A DNA stretch of 56,730 bases, from contig NZ_JASJEB010000046.1 of the NCBI RefSeq assembly GCF_030064895.1, positions 1 through 56,730 on the forward strand, read 5' to 3'. This stretch comes from Crocosphaera sp. (GTDB lineage: Bacteria; Cyanobacteriota; Cyanobacteriia; Cyanobacteriales; Microcystaceae). The notes under the pieces are model-generated. The model was not told where the DNA came from and searched no databases. It saw only the letters and a program-made list of their open reading frames with translations. Made by a program: the position numbers and the translations under genes. Below, piece by piece: positions 38,780 to 47,264 of this stretch; position 1 is the stretch's first letter; each line of letters begins with the position of its first letter.

Positions 38780-40714
38780 ATGAATCTTGATTTTTCTCCG
38801 ATTTGGATATCATTAAAAACCGCAGCTTTGGCAACCCTGATCGCCTTTTTTATAGGAGCGATCGCCGCTCGGACTATGTTTAAATATCGGGGAAAAGGAA
38901 AAGGCTTAATCGATGGTATTTTCACCGCTCCGTTGGTGCTGCCACCAACTGTTGTGGGCTTTTTTCTCCTATTGTTACTGGGAAAATATGGACCAATCGG
39001 TAGATTTTTAAGATTATTTGATGTTACTATAATATTTACATGGTATGCTGCGGTAATTGCGGCTACAGTTGTCGCCTTCCCTTTGATGTATAAAACTGCA
39101 TTGGGAGCGTTTCAACAGATAGATATCAACCTCTTAGCCTCTGCAAGAACCCTGGGTGCTACAGAATGGCAAGTGTTTTGGCGAATTTTACTGCCTTTAG
39201 CCAGACCTGGCCTAATTTCGGGAGTATTACTAGCATTTGCTCGCGCTTTAGGAGAATTTGGTGCTACCCTGATGTTAGCAGGGAGTATTCCAGGCAGAAC
39301 CCAAACTATCCCCATTGCCATATTTTTCGCTGCCGAAAGCGGGAATATGTCACAAGCCATGTTATGGGTTTCCGTGATGTTAGTATTATCCTTAACCATT
39401 GTGGTTGGGGTCAACTACTGGAACGACCATCGTCCCCATCAACGGAGGTCAAAACGGGCAAAAGAAGGCCATCTCACCCTAGTCGATGAAAGTTTACTTC
39501 CTTGGGATAATCCTGTCGCCCCCTTAACCTGGGAATCAAACAGTACAAATATTTTACCTGATCCCATTGAACTAATAGTTGATATACAGAAAAAATTACC
39601 CGAATTTACCCTAAATGTTTCCTTTTCCAGTAATCAATTACCATTAGGACTATTAGGAGGTTCAGGAGCAGGAAAAAGCTTTATTTTACGCTGTATTGCT
39701 GGTTTAGAAACCCCCGATGAAGGTTGTATTATCCTCAATGGTCGGGTTTTATTCGACTCCCGTAGAGGTATAAATGTACCTATCCGCGATCGCAGAGTTG
39801 GTTTCTTATTCCAAAACTATGCCCTATTTCCCCATCTCACTGTTGCGCAAAATATCGCCTTTGGCTTCCCCAAAACCCTCTCATCCCTTGCCATTCGTCA
39901 ACGGGTGGAAAAACAACTAATTGCGGTACAATTACAAGGGTTAGGAGATCGCTATCCGCAAGAACTATCGGGAGGACAACAACAAAGAGTGGCTTTAGCC
40001 AGAGCCTTAGCTAGTGAACCCGATATTTTGCTCCTAGACGAACCATTTTCCGCCCTAGACACCTATTTACGGGATCAACTAGAAAAACTGCTCAGACTCA
40101 GTTTAACCCATTTTCCAGGGGCAACCTTATTCGTCTCCCATAACCTGGAAGAAGCCTATCGTCTTTGTCCCAACCTCTTAATTTTAGACGAAGGAGAGAT
40201 TATTGCCCAGGGTCCCAAACAAGACATATTCGACGTACCGCGATATTTTCGGGTTGCCCAACTCACCGGTTGTAAAAACTTTTCTCGCGCCCTTATTCAG
40301 TCAGAAAATACCATCACGGCCCTTGACTGGGGATGTACCCTACGAGTCAACGAACCCATCCCCGAGAGTTTAGCCCACGTTGGTATTCGCGCCCATCACC
40401 TCATTTTTACAGGGTTAACAGAGCAACAAACTCGCTCTCCTCACAACATTTTTGCTGCTTGGCTAACCACCACCAGCGAAACCCAACACAGAATGACATT
40501 ATACCTGAAGTTAAATTCTGCCCCTACCAGTCCCTTCGACTATCACCTACAAGTTGAAGTGTTCAAAGACACCTGGAATGCTCTACAAAAAGTGTCTTAT
40601 CCCTGGCATATACAACTTCACTCTACTCGCCTCATGTTACTACAGAATTCAAGCGGTTCCGTATCTCTTGAATATCAACCCAGTCATCTTTCAAGCATGA
40701 CTAGGGATGATTAG
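38780..40714 (+). CDS. modB: Molybdate ABC transporter, ModB-ModC fusion
   Basis: A 644-residue fusion. Residues 1-225 form a ModB permease (EAA-type loop ASARTLGATEWQVFWRILLP); about 265-480 form the ModC ATPase with Walker A GGSGAGKSF (about 292), signature LSGGQQQRV (about 395) and Walker B ILLLDEPFSALD (about 416); the C-terminus resembles a TOBE-like molybdate-sensing domain. It would pump molybdate for FeMo-co. No modA is present in the window, so the binding protein must be elsewhere. Such fusions are known in nif-associated loci. TTAGGAAGTATT before ATG is a good ribosome-binding site. Confidence 0.93.
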   Translation: MNLDFSPIWISLKTAALATLIAFFIGAIAARTMFKYRGKGKGLIDGIFTAPLVLPPTVVGFFLLLLLGKYGPIGRFLRLFDVTIIFTWYAAVIAATVVAFPLMYKTALGAFQQIDINLLASARTLGATEWQVFWRILLPLARPGLISGVLLAFARALGEFGATLMLAGSIPGRTQTIPIAIFFAAESGNMSQAMLWVSVMLVLSLTIVVGVNYWNDHRPHQRRSKRAKEGHLTLVDESLLPWDNPVAPLTWESNSTNILPDPIELIVDIQKKLPEFTLNVSFSSNQLPLGLLGGSGAGKSFILRCIAGLETPDEGCIILNGRVLFDSRRGINVPIRDRRVGFLFQNYALFPHLTVAQNIAFGFPKTLSSLAIRQRVEKQLIAVQLQGLGDRYPQELSGGQQQRVALARALASEPDILLLDEPFSALDTYLRDQLEKLLRLSLTHFPGATLFVSHNLEEAYRLCPNLLILDEGEIIAQGPKQDIFDVPRYFRVAQLTGCKNFSRALIQSENTITALDWGCTLRVNEPIPESLAHVGIRAHHLIFTGLTEQQTRSPHNIFAAWLTTTSETQHRMTLYLKLNSAPTSPFDYHLQVEVFKDTWNALQKVSYPWHIQLHSTRLMLLQNSSGSVSLEYQPSHLSSMTRDD

Positions 40715-40756
40715 TCCCATCAACAACTATCCTAATAAAATAGGAGAACACTTATT

Positions 40757-41053
40757 ATGGCAAGTTTAACTGGCCTAACTTTTGCTAAACTCGAATGGAT
40801 TCCTAAATTTGTTGAAGCTATCAACAAAGAAACCTGCCTTGGTTGCGGACGTTGTTTCAAAGTCTGTGGTCAAAACGTCTTAGCTTTAATGGGCGTTAAC
40901 GAAGAGGGTGAGTTTGTCGATGAAGACGACGACGACGACGATATTGAACGTCAAGTTATGATTGTTGCAAATAAAGACAACTGCATCGGTTGTGAAGCTT
41001 GCGCTCGTATTTGTCCCAAAAAATGCTACACTCACAGTCCTTTACCTGCTTAA
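40757..41053 (+). CDS. fdxB: Ferredoxin III, nif-specific (FdxB)
   Basis: A 98-residue 2[4Fe-4S] ferredoxin. First motif [12 protein letters not shown] (C27, C30, C33, C37); second [15 protein letters not shown] (C76, C79, C82, C86, plus C90). A run of eight Asp/Glu residues (about 53-62) separates them. It is the nif-specific FdxB type, presumably an electron carrier to nitrogenase or its assembly enzymes. A strong TAGGAGAACAC site precedes the start. It closes the rightward nif operon and is followed by a terminator. Confidence 0.95.
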   Translation: MASLTGLTFAKLEWIPKFVEAINKETCLGCGRCFKVCGQNVLALMGVNEEGEFVDEDDDDDDIERQVMIVANKDNCIGCEACARICPKKCYTHSPLPA

Positions 41054-41070
41054 GTGTACTAAGTTAAGTT

Positions 41071-41092
41071 GGGTTGCGCTTCGGCGCAGCCT
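41071..41092 (+). terminator. UUCG-loop hairpin after fdxB
   Basis: Eight-base stem (GGTTGCGC/GCGCAGCC, one G-T wobble) closed by a TTCG tetraloop, followed by TTCTTTTG. A good candidate for the end of the nif transcript. Confidence 0.75.
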
Positions 41093-41131
41093 TCTTTTGA
41101 GAAGGAAAAAATAAAAAGGCAAGTGGCAATA

Positions 41132-41461
41132 TTAAGATTGATTCCACATTTCTTGTATTTTTGTTTTAATATTTTGCCAATCACTTGATTCTAACTGCCC
41201 TAAGCGTCGGTTTATCAAAGACTTTGCTAAAGTATTAATTTTATGTAATCTAACTGTTGAAGGTTTTAATAATCCTGCTTTTTGCCATTCGTTAATATAA
41301 ACATCAAAATCGGTATAATGTGGTTTACTGGTAATTCTGGCAACGATTATATCCTCATCACCTGTATCTAACAAAACTAACCCTGGACGACGTTTTCTCT
41401 CTGTTGTTTCAGTAAAGAAAAACTCGACTAATATAATTTCTCCAAAAAAATAATTATCCAT
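41132..41461 (-). CDS. Type II toxin, PemK/MazF-like endoribonuclease
   Basis: A 109-residue protein with the MazF/PemK layout: GEIILVEFFFTETTERKRRPGLV..., VARITSK, and AGLLKPSTVRLHKINTL with the conserved Arg/Lys near the active site. Such toxins cleave mRNA. It starts four bases after the end of the small gene at 41465, forming a toxin-antitoxin pair transcribed leftward. The exact RNA target is unknown. Confidence 0.82.
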   Translation of the reverse strand: MDNYFFGEIILVEFFFTETTERKRRPGLVLLDTGDEDIIVARITSKPHYTDFDVYINEWQKAGLLKPSTVRLHKINTLAKSLINRRLGQLESSDWQNIKTKIQEMWNQS

Positions 41462-41464
41462 GAA

Positions 41465-41689
41465 TCAAATTTGATTATAAATTTCATCTTCTTGGCTATA
41501 ATCAGCAAAAAATTGTTCTGCTGCTAAACGTGACCAATCTTGATTTTCTGTGTTTTCTATCGGGGAATTTTCATTGACTAAAATAATAACTCTTACTTCT
41601 TGATTAGGTGGTAATTTGTGACGTAAATTTTCAGGTTGTTCTAATTTACCATCAGGGGAAATTTTTGTATTAAATTCGTAAGCTTTCAT
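41465..41689 (-). CDS. Cognate antitoxin-like protein
   Basis: A 74-residue acidic protein beginning MKAYEFNTKISPDGKLEQPE, with the beta-strand start seen in AbrB/DUF2281-like antitoxins, and a disordered acidic C-terminus that could bind the toxin. It directly precedes the MazF-like gene in the same operon. Family assignment is tentative; the antitoxin role follows mainly from position. Confidence 0.7.
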   Translation of the reverse strand: MKAYEFNTKISPDGKLEQPENLRHKLPPNQEVRVIILVNENSPIENTENQDWSRLAAEQFFADYSQEDEIYNQI

Positions 41690-41829
41690 TTTAGTAACTA
41701 ATAAATGATTATATTATTTAATTGTAGATGATAATTAAAAATTATTCAACCCCTACAGAAATCAGTTAAACTATTATAGGGAAAAAGCATTAGAAAATAA
41801 TTTACACCTTCACAAAAAATTATCACCCC

Positions 41830-41863
41830 GAACTCCTAACTCCTAACTCCGAACTCCTAACTC
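41830..41863. repeat. Heptameric repeat at the 3' end of the NB-ARC gene
   Basis: About five GAACTCC/TAACTCC units that run into the last codon and stop codon of the leftward NB-ARC gene; the stop TAG lies within the repeat. Confidence 0.85.
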
Positions 41864-44430
41864 ATCTCATCAAGCATTTTCTGATAATTCTCTCGTACTT
41901 TAATAGTCGAAGGATTTTCATTACCTAAGACAGTTTCAAAGATGTTTATAGCATCTATATAGAGAGGTTTAGCTGCTTCATATTTTCCTTGTATTCTGTA
42001 TAGTTGTGCTAAATTATTCATACTCAGAGCAACATCGATATGTTCCTCCCCTAAAAGCTTTTTCTTCATTGCTAAAGCATCTACATAGAGAGGTTCGGCT
42101 GCTTCATATTTTCCTTGTGTTTTGTACAGTGCTGCTAAATTATTGATACTACCAGCAACATCGGGATGTTCCTCCCCTAAAAGCTTTTTTGTCATGGCTA
42201 AAGCATCTACTAAAATAGGTTCGGCTGCTTCATATTTTCCTTGTGAATAGTACAGCAAAGCTAAATTATTCATACTCAGAGCAACATCAGGATGTTCCTC
42301 TCCTAAAAGCTTTTTCTTCATTGCTAAAGCATCTACTAAAAGAGGTTCGACTGCTTCATATTTTCCTTGTGTTTTGTACAGTTCTGCTAAATTATTCATA
42401 TTCACAGCAACATAGGGATGTTCCTCCCCTAAAAGCTTTTTCCACATTGCTAAAGCATCTACTAAAAGAGGTTCTGCTGCTTCATATTTTCCTTGTGAAT
42501 AGTACAGTGCTGCTAAATTATTCATACTCAGAGCAACATCGATATGTTCCTCCCCTAAAAGCTTTTTCATCATGGCTAAAGCATCTACATAGAGAGGTTT
42601 GGCTGCTTCATATTTTCCTTGTAAATCGTACAGTGCTGCTAAATTATTCATACTCAGAGCAACATAGGGATGTTCCTCCCCTAAAAGCTTTTTTCTCATG
42701 GCTAAACCATCTACTAAAAGATGTTCTGCTGCTTCATATTTTCCTTGTGTTTTGTACAGTTCTGCTAAATTATTCATACTCACAGCAACATCGAGATGTT
42801 CCTCCCCAAAACGCTGTTTACAAACCGATAAACAGTCTTTATACCATGTTTCTGCTTCTTGATAATTAGTTTGTCCTTGATAAAATATTCCCAGCCCACT
42901 AAACGGCCGCTTAATATCTTTATCATCAATATTATCTCTCATTACTGTTGCTATCATCTCCAGATGAGGGACAGCAATGGTAAATTTTTTAATGTCTTTT
43001 AAGGTTGGAGTATCATTGATAGACTTAGCAACAGGAATCAAACTTTTACAAAATTTATGTTTTAATACTTCTCTATCTTCTAAACTAATAAAATTACTAT
43101 TATCTTTATTAAATAAAATACGCTTTATAAAATATACTAAAAAACTAAGGCAGCGACAAATGTTGACTAAAAATTTTTCTCTACTATCATAAGTGTATTT
43201 GGTATTATTTAACTTGCTTTTAAAGTAATAACTAATCAGGGGATGATAACTATATAAAGGTTTCGCCTTAGCATTTTCTTGACGATAATCTAGTAAAGTT
43301 AAAAATGCAAGTTGGTATAAATGATTAATAATCAAATAATAGATAATGCAAATTACTTTTTTATTAGTTTGTTTACTGGTTTGTAAAAGATTGAAGTTTT
43401 GCAGTTCTTCTTCTCTTAATTTTTCTAATTCTTCAATTTCCTCCTCTGCATCATCATTAGGATATAAATGACTTAATTCTACCCATGACCAATCAAATAA
43501 TTCCGAACCAAATAAACTGAGATAACAGCCTAATTTTTTCCCTTCTGGTGATAGTTTTTCCCAAGATAATTCAAACGCTGAAGCAATTCCTAATTGCGCT
43601 GTCATATCTGCTTGATTATCTTTAGGGTCTAATAATGCTCTTGCTTGTAATTGTTTTTGATTGAGTCGTTGTAAAGCTTTACTTAAACTTAGATTCTCAT
43701 AAATAATTAAATACCGTCCCACCAATTCTAATCCTAACGGTAAATAACCCAACCATTGACATAATTCCTGTGCTGTTTCTAATTCATTATTAACCCTTTC
43801 TTCTCCAATAATTTGTTTTAATAAATTTAAAGCTTCTGGTGGTTTTAATACTTCTAACTCTAACTTTTGTAACCGTCCTAACTTCTGGCGACTGGTAACA
43901 ATAACCTTAAACTTTTCATTTTTTGCAGGTAAACTATCCTTGATATTCTTGTAATTTTCTACATTATCAAAAATCAGCAAAACATTACCTTCTTGCCAAT
44001 GACTCCAACAATATTGTAGACGTTCATTGATCGTTTTTAAGTGATCAGGAATAATAACATTAACCGATGATTGAGCAAAAGAAATAATTTGTCCCGAAAC
44101 ATCACTATTGCTTCTATTTGCTTCTACCCAACAGATACCACCTTGATATTTTTGTTGATATCTGAGAGCATATTGTAGAGCTAATTCTGTTTTTCCTACA
44201 CCTCCCATACCTATTACCGAAGTAATAGCTAATGGTTGATTATTGCTCAAAAGTTCATCAATTTTTTCTAACTCTTTTACCCTACCCACAAAAATCTCTG
44301 TCCCAGTATAAGGGATATTTTCAGGTATTCCTGTTATCTTTTGAGGGGGTGCTAATGCTTGATTAATAGTAATTTGATCAGCAATAAAGTTTTTAATTGT
44401 GCCTTGATTATTGTCTTGATTAATATTCAT
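41857..44430 (-). CDS. NB-ARC NLR-like STAND NTPase with TPR repeats
   Basis: An 857-residue protein. Residues 1-29 carry a short Asn/Gln-rich motif (NQGTIKNFIADQITIN) shared with the neighbouring protein. The NB-ARC domain follows: P-loop GMGGVGKTE (K80), Walker B VLLIFDN (D155), VIVTSRQ, and GYLPLGLEL. The C-terminal half has seven full and one partial 42-residue kinesin-light-chain-type TPRs, each with MNNLAxLY...QGKYEAAEPL and very similar at DNA level. It would sense a ligand through TPRs, oligomerise with ATP, and trigger the effector encoded 13 bases upstream. Likely an immune or cell-death switch; function inferred from architecture. Confidence 0.88.
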   Translation of the reverse strand: MNINQDNNQGTIKNFIADQITINQALAPPQKITGIPENIPYTGTEIFVGRVKELEKIDELLSNNQPLAITSVIGMGGVGKTELALQYALRYQQKYQGGICWVEANRSNSDVSGQIISFAQSSVNVIIPDHLKTINERLQYCWSHWQEGNVLLIFDNVENYKNIKDSLPAKNEKFKVIVTSRQKLGRLQKLELEVLKPPEALNLLKQIIGEERVNNELETAQELCQWLGYLPLGLELVGRYLIIYENLSLSKALQRLNQKQLQARALLDPKDNQADMTAQLGIASAFELSWEKLSPEGKKLGCYLSLFGSELFDWSWVELSHLYPNDDAEEEIEELEKLREEELQNFNLLQTSKQTNKKVICIIYYLIINHLYQLAFLTLLDYRQENAKAKPLYSYHPLISYYFKSKLNNTKYTYDSREKFLVNICRCLSFLVYFIKRILFNKDNSNFISLEDREVLKHKFCKSLIPVAKSINDTPTLKDIKKFTIAVPHLEMIATVMRDNIDDKDIKRPFSGLGIFYQGQTNYQEAETWYKDCLSVCKQRFGEEHLDVAVSMNNLAELYKTQGKYEAAEHLLVDGLAMRKKLLGEEHPYVALSMNNLAALYDLQGKYEAAKPLYVDALAMMKKLLGEEHIDVALSMNNLAALYYSQGKYEAAEPLLVDALAMWKKLLGEEHPYVAVNMNNLAELYKTQGKYEAVEPLLVDALAMKKKLLGEEHPDVALSMNNLALLYYSQGKYEAAEPILVDALAMTKKLLGEEHPDVAGSINNLAALYKTQGKYEAAEPLYVDALAMKKKLLGEEHIDVALSMNNLAQLYRIQGKYEAAKPLYIDAINIFETVLGNENPSTIKVRENYQKMLDEMS

Positions 44431-44442
44431 AATATTTGTGCA

Positions 44443-44871
44443 TTATTCTTTTTCATTAACAGTCATAGTTTCTGCATTATAGTTTTTGATTGTTCCTTGA
44501 TTATGATTTGCTTGGAAGGAATTTTTACCATAAAAGTTCGTAATATTAGCATCTTTTCCTTCATTGTTTAATGCTTGATTAATCTCATCATAGAGACGTT
44601 TAACTTCTTCTCTAAAGTCTTTATTTTGTCTCAGTTCGCTTTCTAAATAAAATCGAATGGTTTCTAAATCTTTATCCTCATCTGACCCTTTCTCTAACTC
44701 AGTTAAAACTTGTGGGTTAGACTTTAATCTTCCCCTAACCATATTTCCTAATGTATTAATCTTTTTAAGGGTTGCTTCCGTTGCTTTTTCAACCACTGTT
44801 GTTGAAGCAGTTGTAAAAACAAACCCGACAATAGATGTAGCTAAAACAGTTAAAGATACTGGTTCTACCAT
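44443..44871 (-). CDS. Small helical effector-like protein with shared amyloid-type motif
   Basis: 142 residues from the ATG preceding VEPVSLTVLATSI (an ATG two codons earlier is possible). The N-terminal 25 residues are hydrophobic, then come charged helices (about 30-105). This resembles the Bell/HeLo-like membrane-targeting domains of bacterial NLR-associated effectors, though that match is by eye. The C-terminus (about 115-139) contains NHNQGTIKNYNAETMTVN, nearly identical to the N-terminus of the adjacent NB-ARC protein. This layout (effector motif at C-terminus, NLR motif at N-terminus, adjacent genes) is the hallmark of amyloid-signalling pairs. Toxic or membrane activity is inferred. 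Confidence 0.7.
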   Translation of the reverse strand: MVEPVSLTVLATSIVGFVFTTASTTVVEKATEATLKKINTLGNMVRGRLKSNPQVLTELEKGSDEDKDLETIRFYLESELRQNKDFREEVKRLYDEINQALNNEGKDANITNFYGKNSFQANHNQGTIKNYNAETMTVNEKE

Positions 44872-44877
44872 GAGCAT

Positions 44878-45215
44878 TTCATAAATTAATATATTGATTA
44901 TTATATCTTATTTGATTATTTCTTGGCCCAGTGAGTATTTTTGTGAGCATAGTTATTCTCAATATATATGTTAGATAACTGTAGCAGTGCATCAACATTG
45001 TAGGTTGGGTTAAGGAACGAAACCCAACAATATTATGAATTATTTAATTACTTTAATTCTATTGAAAATTTCAGAGAATTATCCTATCTGAGAATATATA
45101 ATATATTTAGAGCCTAAATGTATATGTTAGATACTAACATTTGTATTTATATCATTTGTACCTCACAAGTATGGGAACTGGTATAATAAGAGAATTAACT
45201 TAAAGAAAGAAAACT
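44878..45215. other. Spacer with inverted repeat and vapC fragment
   Basis: A 338-base spacer between the effector gene and vapB. It holds an inverted repeat GTTGGGTT/AACCCAAC (45004-45028) of a common cyanobacterial type and a 43-base exact copy of the vapC start (45114-45156). The promoters of both divergent units probably lie here. No intact gene is seen. Confidence 0.65.
45114..45156 (+). pseudogene. Duplicated 5' fragment of vapC
   Basis: 43 bases identical to 45434-45476, covering the start of vapC (encoding MYMLDTNICIYII) but then diverging and stopping after 22 codons. A preceding segment (about 45053-45107) is also similar to the sequence after vapC (about 45845-45905), indicating that the vapBC unit was once duplicated or rearranged here. 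Confidence 0.8.
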
Positions 45216-45437
45216 ATGATTGAATCTCTAAATAAAGTGATGACAAAACTTGAGCAGTTACCTGAATCTGAACAAGAAAGAATTGCTCAAATAATTCTTA
45301 ATGAAGTAGAAAAACAAGAGTTAATAGTATTATCTTCTACCTGGAAAGACTTTTTTGAGACAACTCCTTTACCCTCGGAAGATTTTATGGAAAAAAGAAT
45401 TGATTTACCTCCTCAAACTAGAGAGGAGTTATTCTAA
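45216..45437 (+). CDS. VapB-like antitoxin
   Basis: A 73-residue protein, helical N-terminus (MIESLNKVMTKLEQLPESEQERIAQ) followed by an acidic tail containing WKDFFETTPLPSEDFM. It abuts the PIN-domain gene without a gap (stop TAA, then ATG). It matches small antitoxins that accompany VapC toxins in cyanobacteria. DNA- and toxin-binding are inferred from family and position. Confidence 0.75.
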   Translation: MIESLNKVMTKLEQLPESEQERIAQIILNEVEKQELIVLSSTWKDFFETTPLPSEDFMEKRIDLPPQTREELF

Positions 45438-45833
45438 ATGTATATGTTAGATACTAACATTTGTATTTATATCATTAAAAAGCGTCCACCCAAAGTATTG
45501 AGTCGTTTTCAAACTATTTCTTCTGAAGATTTATATCTTTCTGTGATGACTGTAGCTGAATTACAATATGGTGTACATAAATCTAATGCTAAAAGTAAAA
45601 ATCAAGCGATTTTAGATGATTTTATCTCACGCTTGCAAGTTTTACAATGGGAAGAAACAGCAGTGCAATACTATAGCAAAATTCGTAATTATTTAGAAGC
45701 AAAAGGGACTCCTATTGGTAACATGGATATGTTGATTGCAGCACATTGTCAAAGTAAAAATTACATTTTAGTTACCAATAATGTCCGAGAGTTTGAAAGA
45801 ATTCCCGATCTAAAAATAGAAAACTGGATTTAG
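45438..45833 (+). CDS. VapC-type PIN-domain ribonuclease toxin
   Basis: A 131-residue PIN protein. The acidic metal-binding residues are D5 (YMLDTNICI), E41 (VAELQYG) and D97 (GNMDMLIAAH); the fourth position reads VTNN (N115), as in many VapC proteins. The C-terminal NVREFERIPDLKIENW is typical of the tRNA(fMet)-cleaving or related VapC group. Paired with the VapB-like gene. Its 5' end is duplicated 320 bases upstream. Confidence 0.9.
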   Translation: MYMLDTNICIYIIKKRPPKVLSRFQTISSEDLYLSVMTVAELQYGVHKSNAKSKNQAILDDFISRLQVLQWEETAVQYYSKIRNYLEAKGTPIGNMDMLIAAHCQSKNYILVTNNVREFERIPDLKIENWI

Positions 45834-45905
45834 TGCCATCTCTAATGCTTTAATTCTTTTTAAAATTTCAGACAATTCTCCGATCTTAGAAGATAATATA
45901 TATAA

Positions 45906-46400
45906 ATGATACCGCTTAATATTATGAATCAACTTTCTTGGTATGATGCTTCAGAAGAAGTGAAAGAGTTATTAGTATTAGCAACAGATAACTGGGAAGA
46001 TAGCAGTTTATCTGAACAATATATTAACCAAGCATTAGAAAAAGCAGGGGATAATATTGATGTTTTGGTAGGTGCGTATCGTTTCTTTTTCTACAAAAAT
46101 AAGCCAGAACTTGCCCTAAAAATTGCCAAAAAAGTCTTAAGTATTATCCAAGAAAAAGAAAATTTACCTTTAGAATGGGAACAACTACAACCTATTTTAA
46201 AGGAACGTCAAAAAGAAGAAAGCATAAGACTTTATCTTAATGCTTATGCTTCTCAAGGTTATATCTTAGCAAAAATGGGTGAAATTGAAGCAGCAAAACT
46301 AATTACAGAACGAGTTCAAATAATTGATGAAAATCGGGAATCTTGTGCTACAACAGTATTTGAAGTATTAACAAAAGACCCCGATGAAGATGATGACTAA
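45906..46400 (+). CDS. TPR-like helical protein of unknown function
   Basis: 164 residues (or 158 from the ATG at 45924, MNQLSWYDASEEV, which may be the true start). Helical repeats with alternating small residues (DVLVGAYRFFFYKNKPELAL, YASQGYILAKMGEIEAAKLI) resemble tetratricopeptide repeats, and the end is very acidic. Family not recognised. It may be a small scaffold or chaperone. It is on the + strand before the converging sod gene. Confidence 0.6.
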   Translation: MIPLNIMNQLSWYDASEEVKELLVLATDNWEDSSLSEQYINQALEKAGDNIDVLVGAYRFFFYKNKPELALKIAKKVLSIIQEKENLPLEWEQLQPILKERQKEESIRLYLNAYASQGYILAKMGEIEAAKLITERVQIIDENRESCATTVFEVLTKDPDEDDD

Positions 46401-46419
46401 ATAATATAAATTTCAAAAA

Positions 46420-46447
46420 GTAGGGGTTAACGGCCGTTAACCCCTAC
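46420..46447. terminator. Perfect 28-base palindrome between convergent genes
   Basis: GTAGGGGTTAACGG and its reverse complement with no loop spacing, in the 99-base convergent spacer between the TPR-like gene and sod. Likely a bidirectional terminator or dispersed repeat. A related half (GTAGGGGTCAACGG) lies at about 3903. Confidence 0.6.
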
Positions 46448-46499
46448 AATGTAAGCATCTATAATCTAAGTGAATGAAAATTGTGTAAGCTGTTTAATA

Positions 46500-47264
46500 T
46501 TAAACAGTTTGTGACTCTTTAAAACGGGCGTTGACTTCATCCCAATTGATGGTATTCCACCAAGCATCCACATAGCTTCCTCGAGCATTGTTATATTTAA
46601 GATAATAAGCGTGTTCCCACACATCAGTACCTAAAATGGGATATTTTCCTTCCATAATAGGGTTATCTTGTCCTGCTGAATTAGTAATTTCTAGACGACC
46701 ATTTTTATCTCTAACTAACCAAACCCAACCACTACCAAAACGTTTAAAAGCTTCAGCTTTAAATTGTTCCTTAAACTCCTCAAAACTACCAAAAGAATCA
46801 TTAATAGCTTTAGCAAATTCCCCATTGGGTTCACCACCACCATTAGGAGTCATAATAGCCCAGAATACAGTATGGTTGTAATGACCACCACCATTATTAC
46901 GAATTGAAGTGCGAATATCTGAGGGCATATTATCAATATTTCCTAGTATTTGTTCGAGGGTTTTTCCTTTTAATTCGGGGTGTTCTTCTATGGTTTTTTT
47001 GAACTTTTTGAGATATCCTCCATGATGCCCAGTATAGTGAATTTCCATAGTTTTAGCATCGATAAAAGGCTCTAAAGCATTGTAATCATAAGGTAAAGGA
47101 GCTTGAATAAATTCTCCATTAGGAGCTTGGGCTATTTGACTAACTCTAGTAGTATAGGATGGAACGGCTGAGTAAACTGTGGAATTATTGAAGTTACCCC
47201 AAAGACAGCAAATTAGAATTGCAATGCCAAAAAATAAGAAATTAAACCTGTTGCTAATTCTCAT
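46500..47264 (-). CDS. sodA: Membrane-anchored manganese superoxide dismutase
   Basis: 254 residues from the ATG supported by AGAGG seven bases upstream. Residues 6-24 form a hydrophobic signal-anchor, followed by a linker and the SOD domain from about 50. Metal ligands are H76 (MEIHYTGHH), H131 (GGGHYNHTVFW), D214 and H218 (GTDVWEHAYY). The conserved Gln lies in GQDNP (Q199), as in Mn enzymes rather than Fe enzymes. It removes superoxide at the membrane or periplasmic side, a plausible need next to nif genes in an oxygenic organism. Confidence 0.93.
   Translation of the reverse strand: MRISNRFNFLFFGIAILICCLWGNFNNSTVYSAVPSYTTRVSQIAQAPNGEFIQAPLPYDYNALEPFIDAKTMEIHYTGHHGGYLKKFKKTIEEHPELKGKTLEQILGNIDNMPSDIRTSIRNNGGGHYNHTVFWAIMTPNGGGEPNGEFAKAINDSFGSFEEFKEQFKAEAFKRFGSGWVWLVRDKNGRLEITNSAGQDNPIMEGKYPILGTDVWEHAYYLKYNNARGSYVDAWWNTINWDEVNARFKESQTV

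Noticed and set aside
42000-42830. CRISPR-like regular repeats
   Set aside because: The 126-base periodicity is protein-coding TPR repetition without spacers or cas genes.
42243-42869. 208-codon + strand ORF
   Set aside because: Antisense shadow of the TPR repeats of the NB-ARC gene; its own repeats simply mirror the 126-base units.
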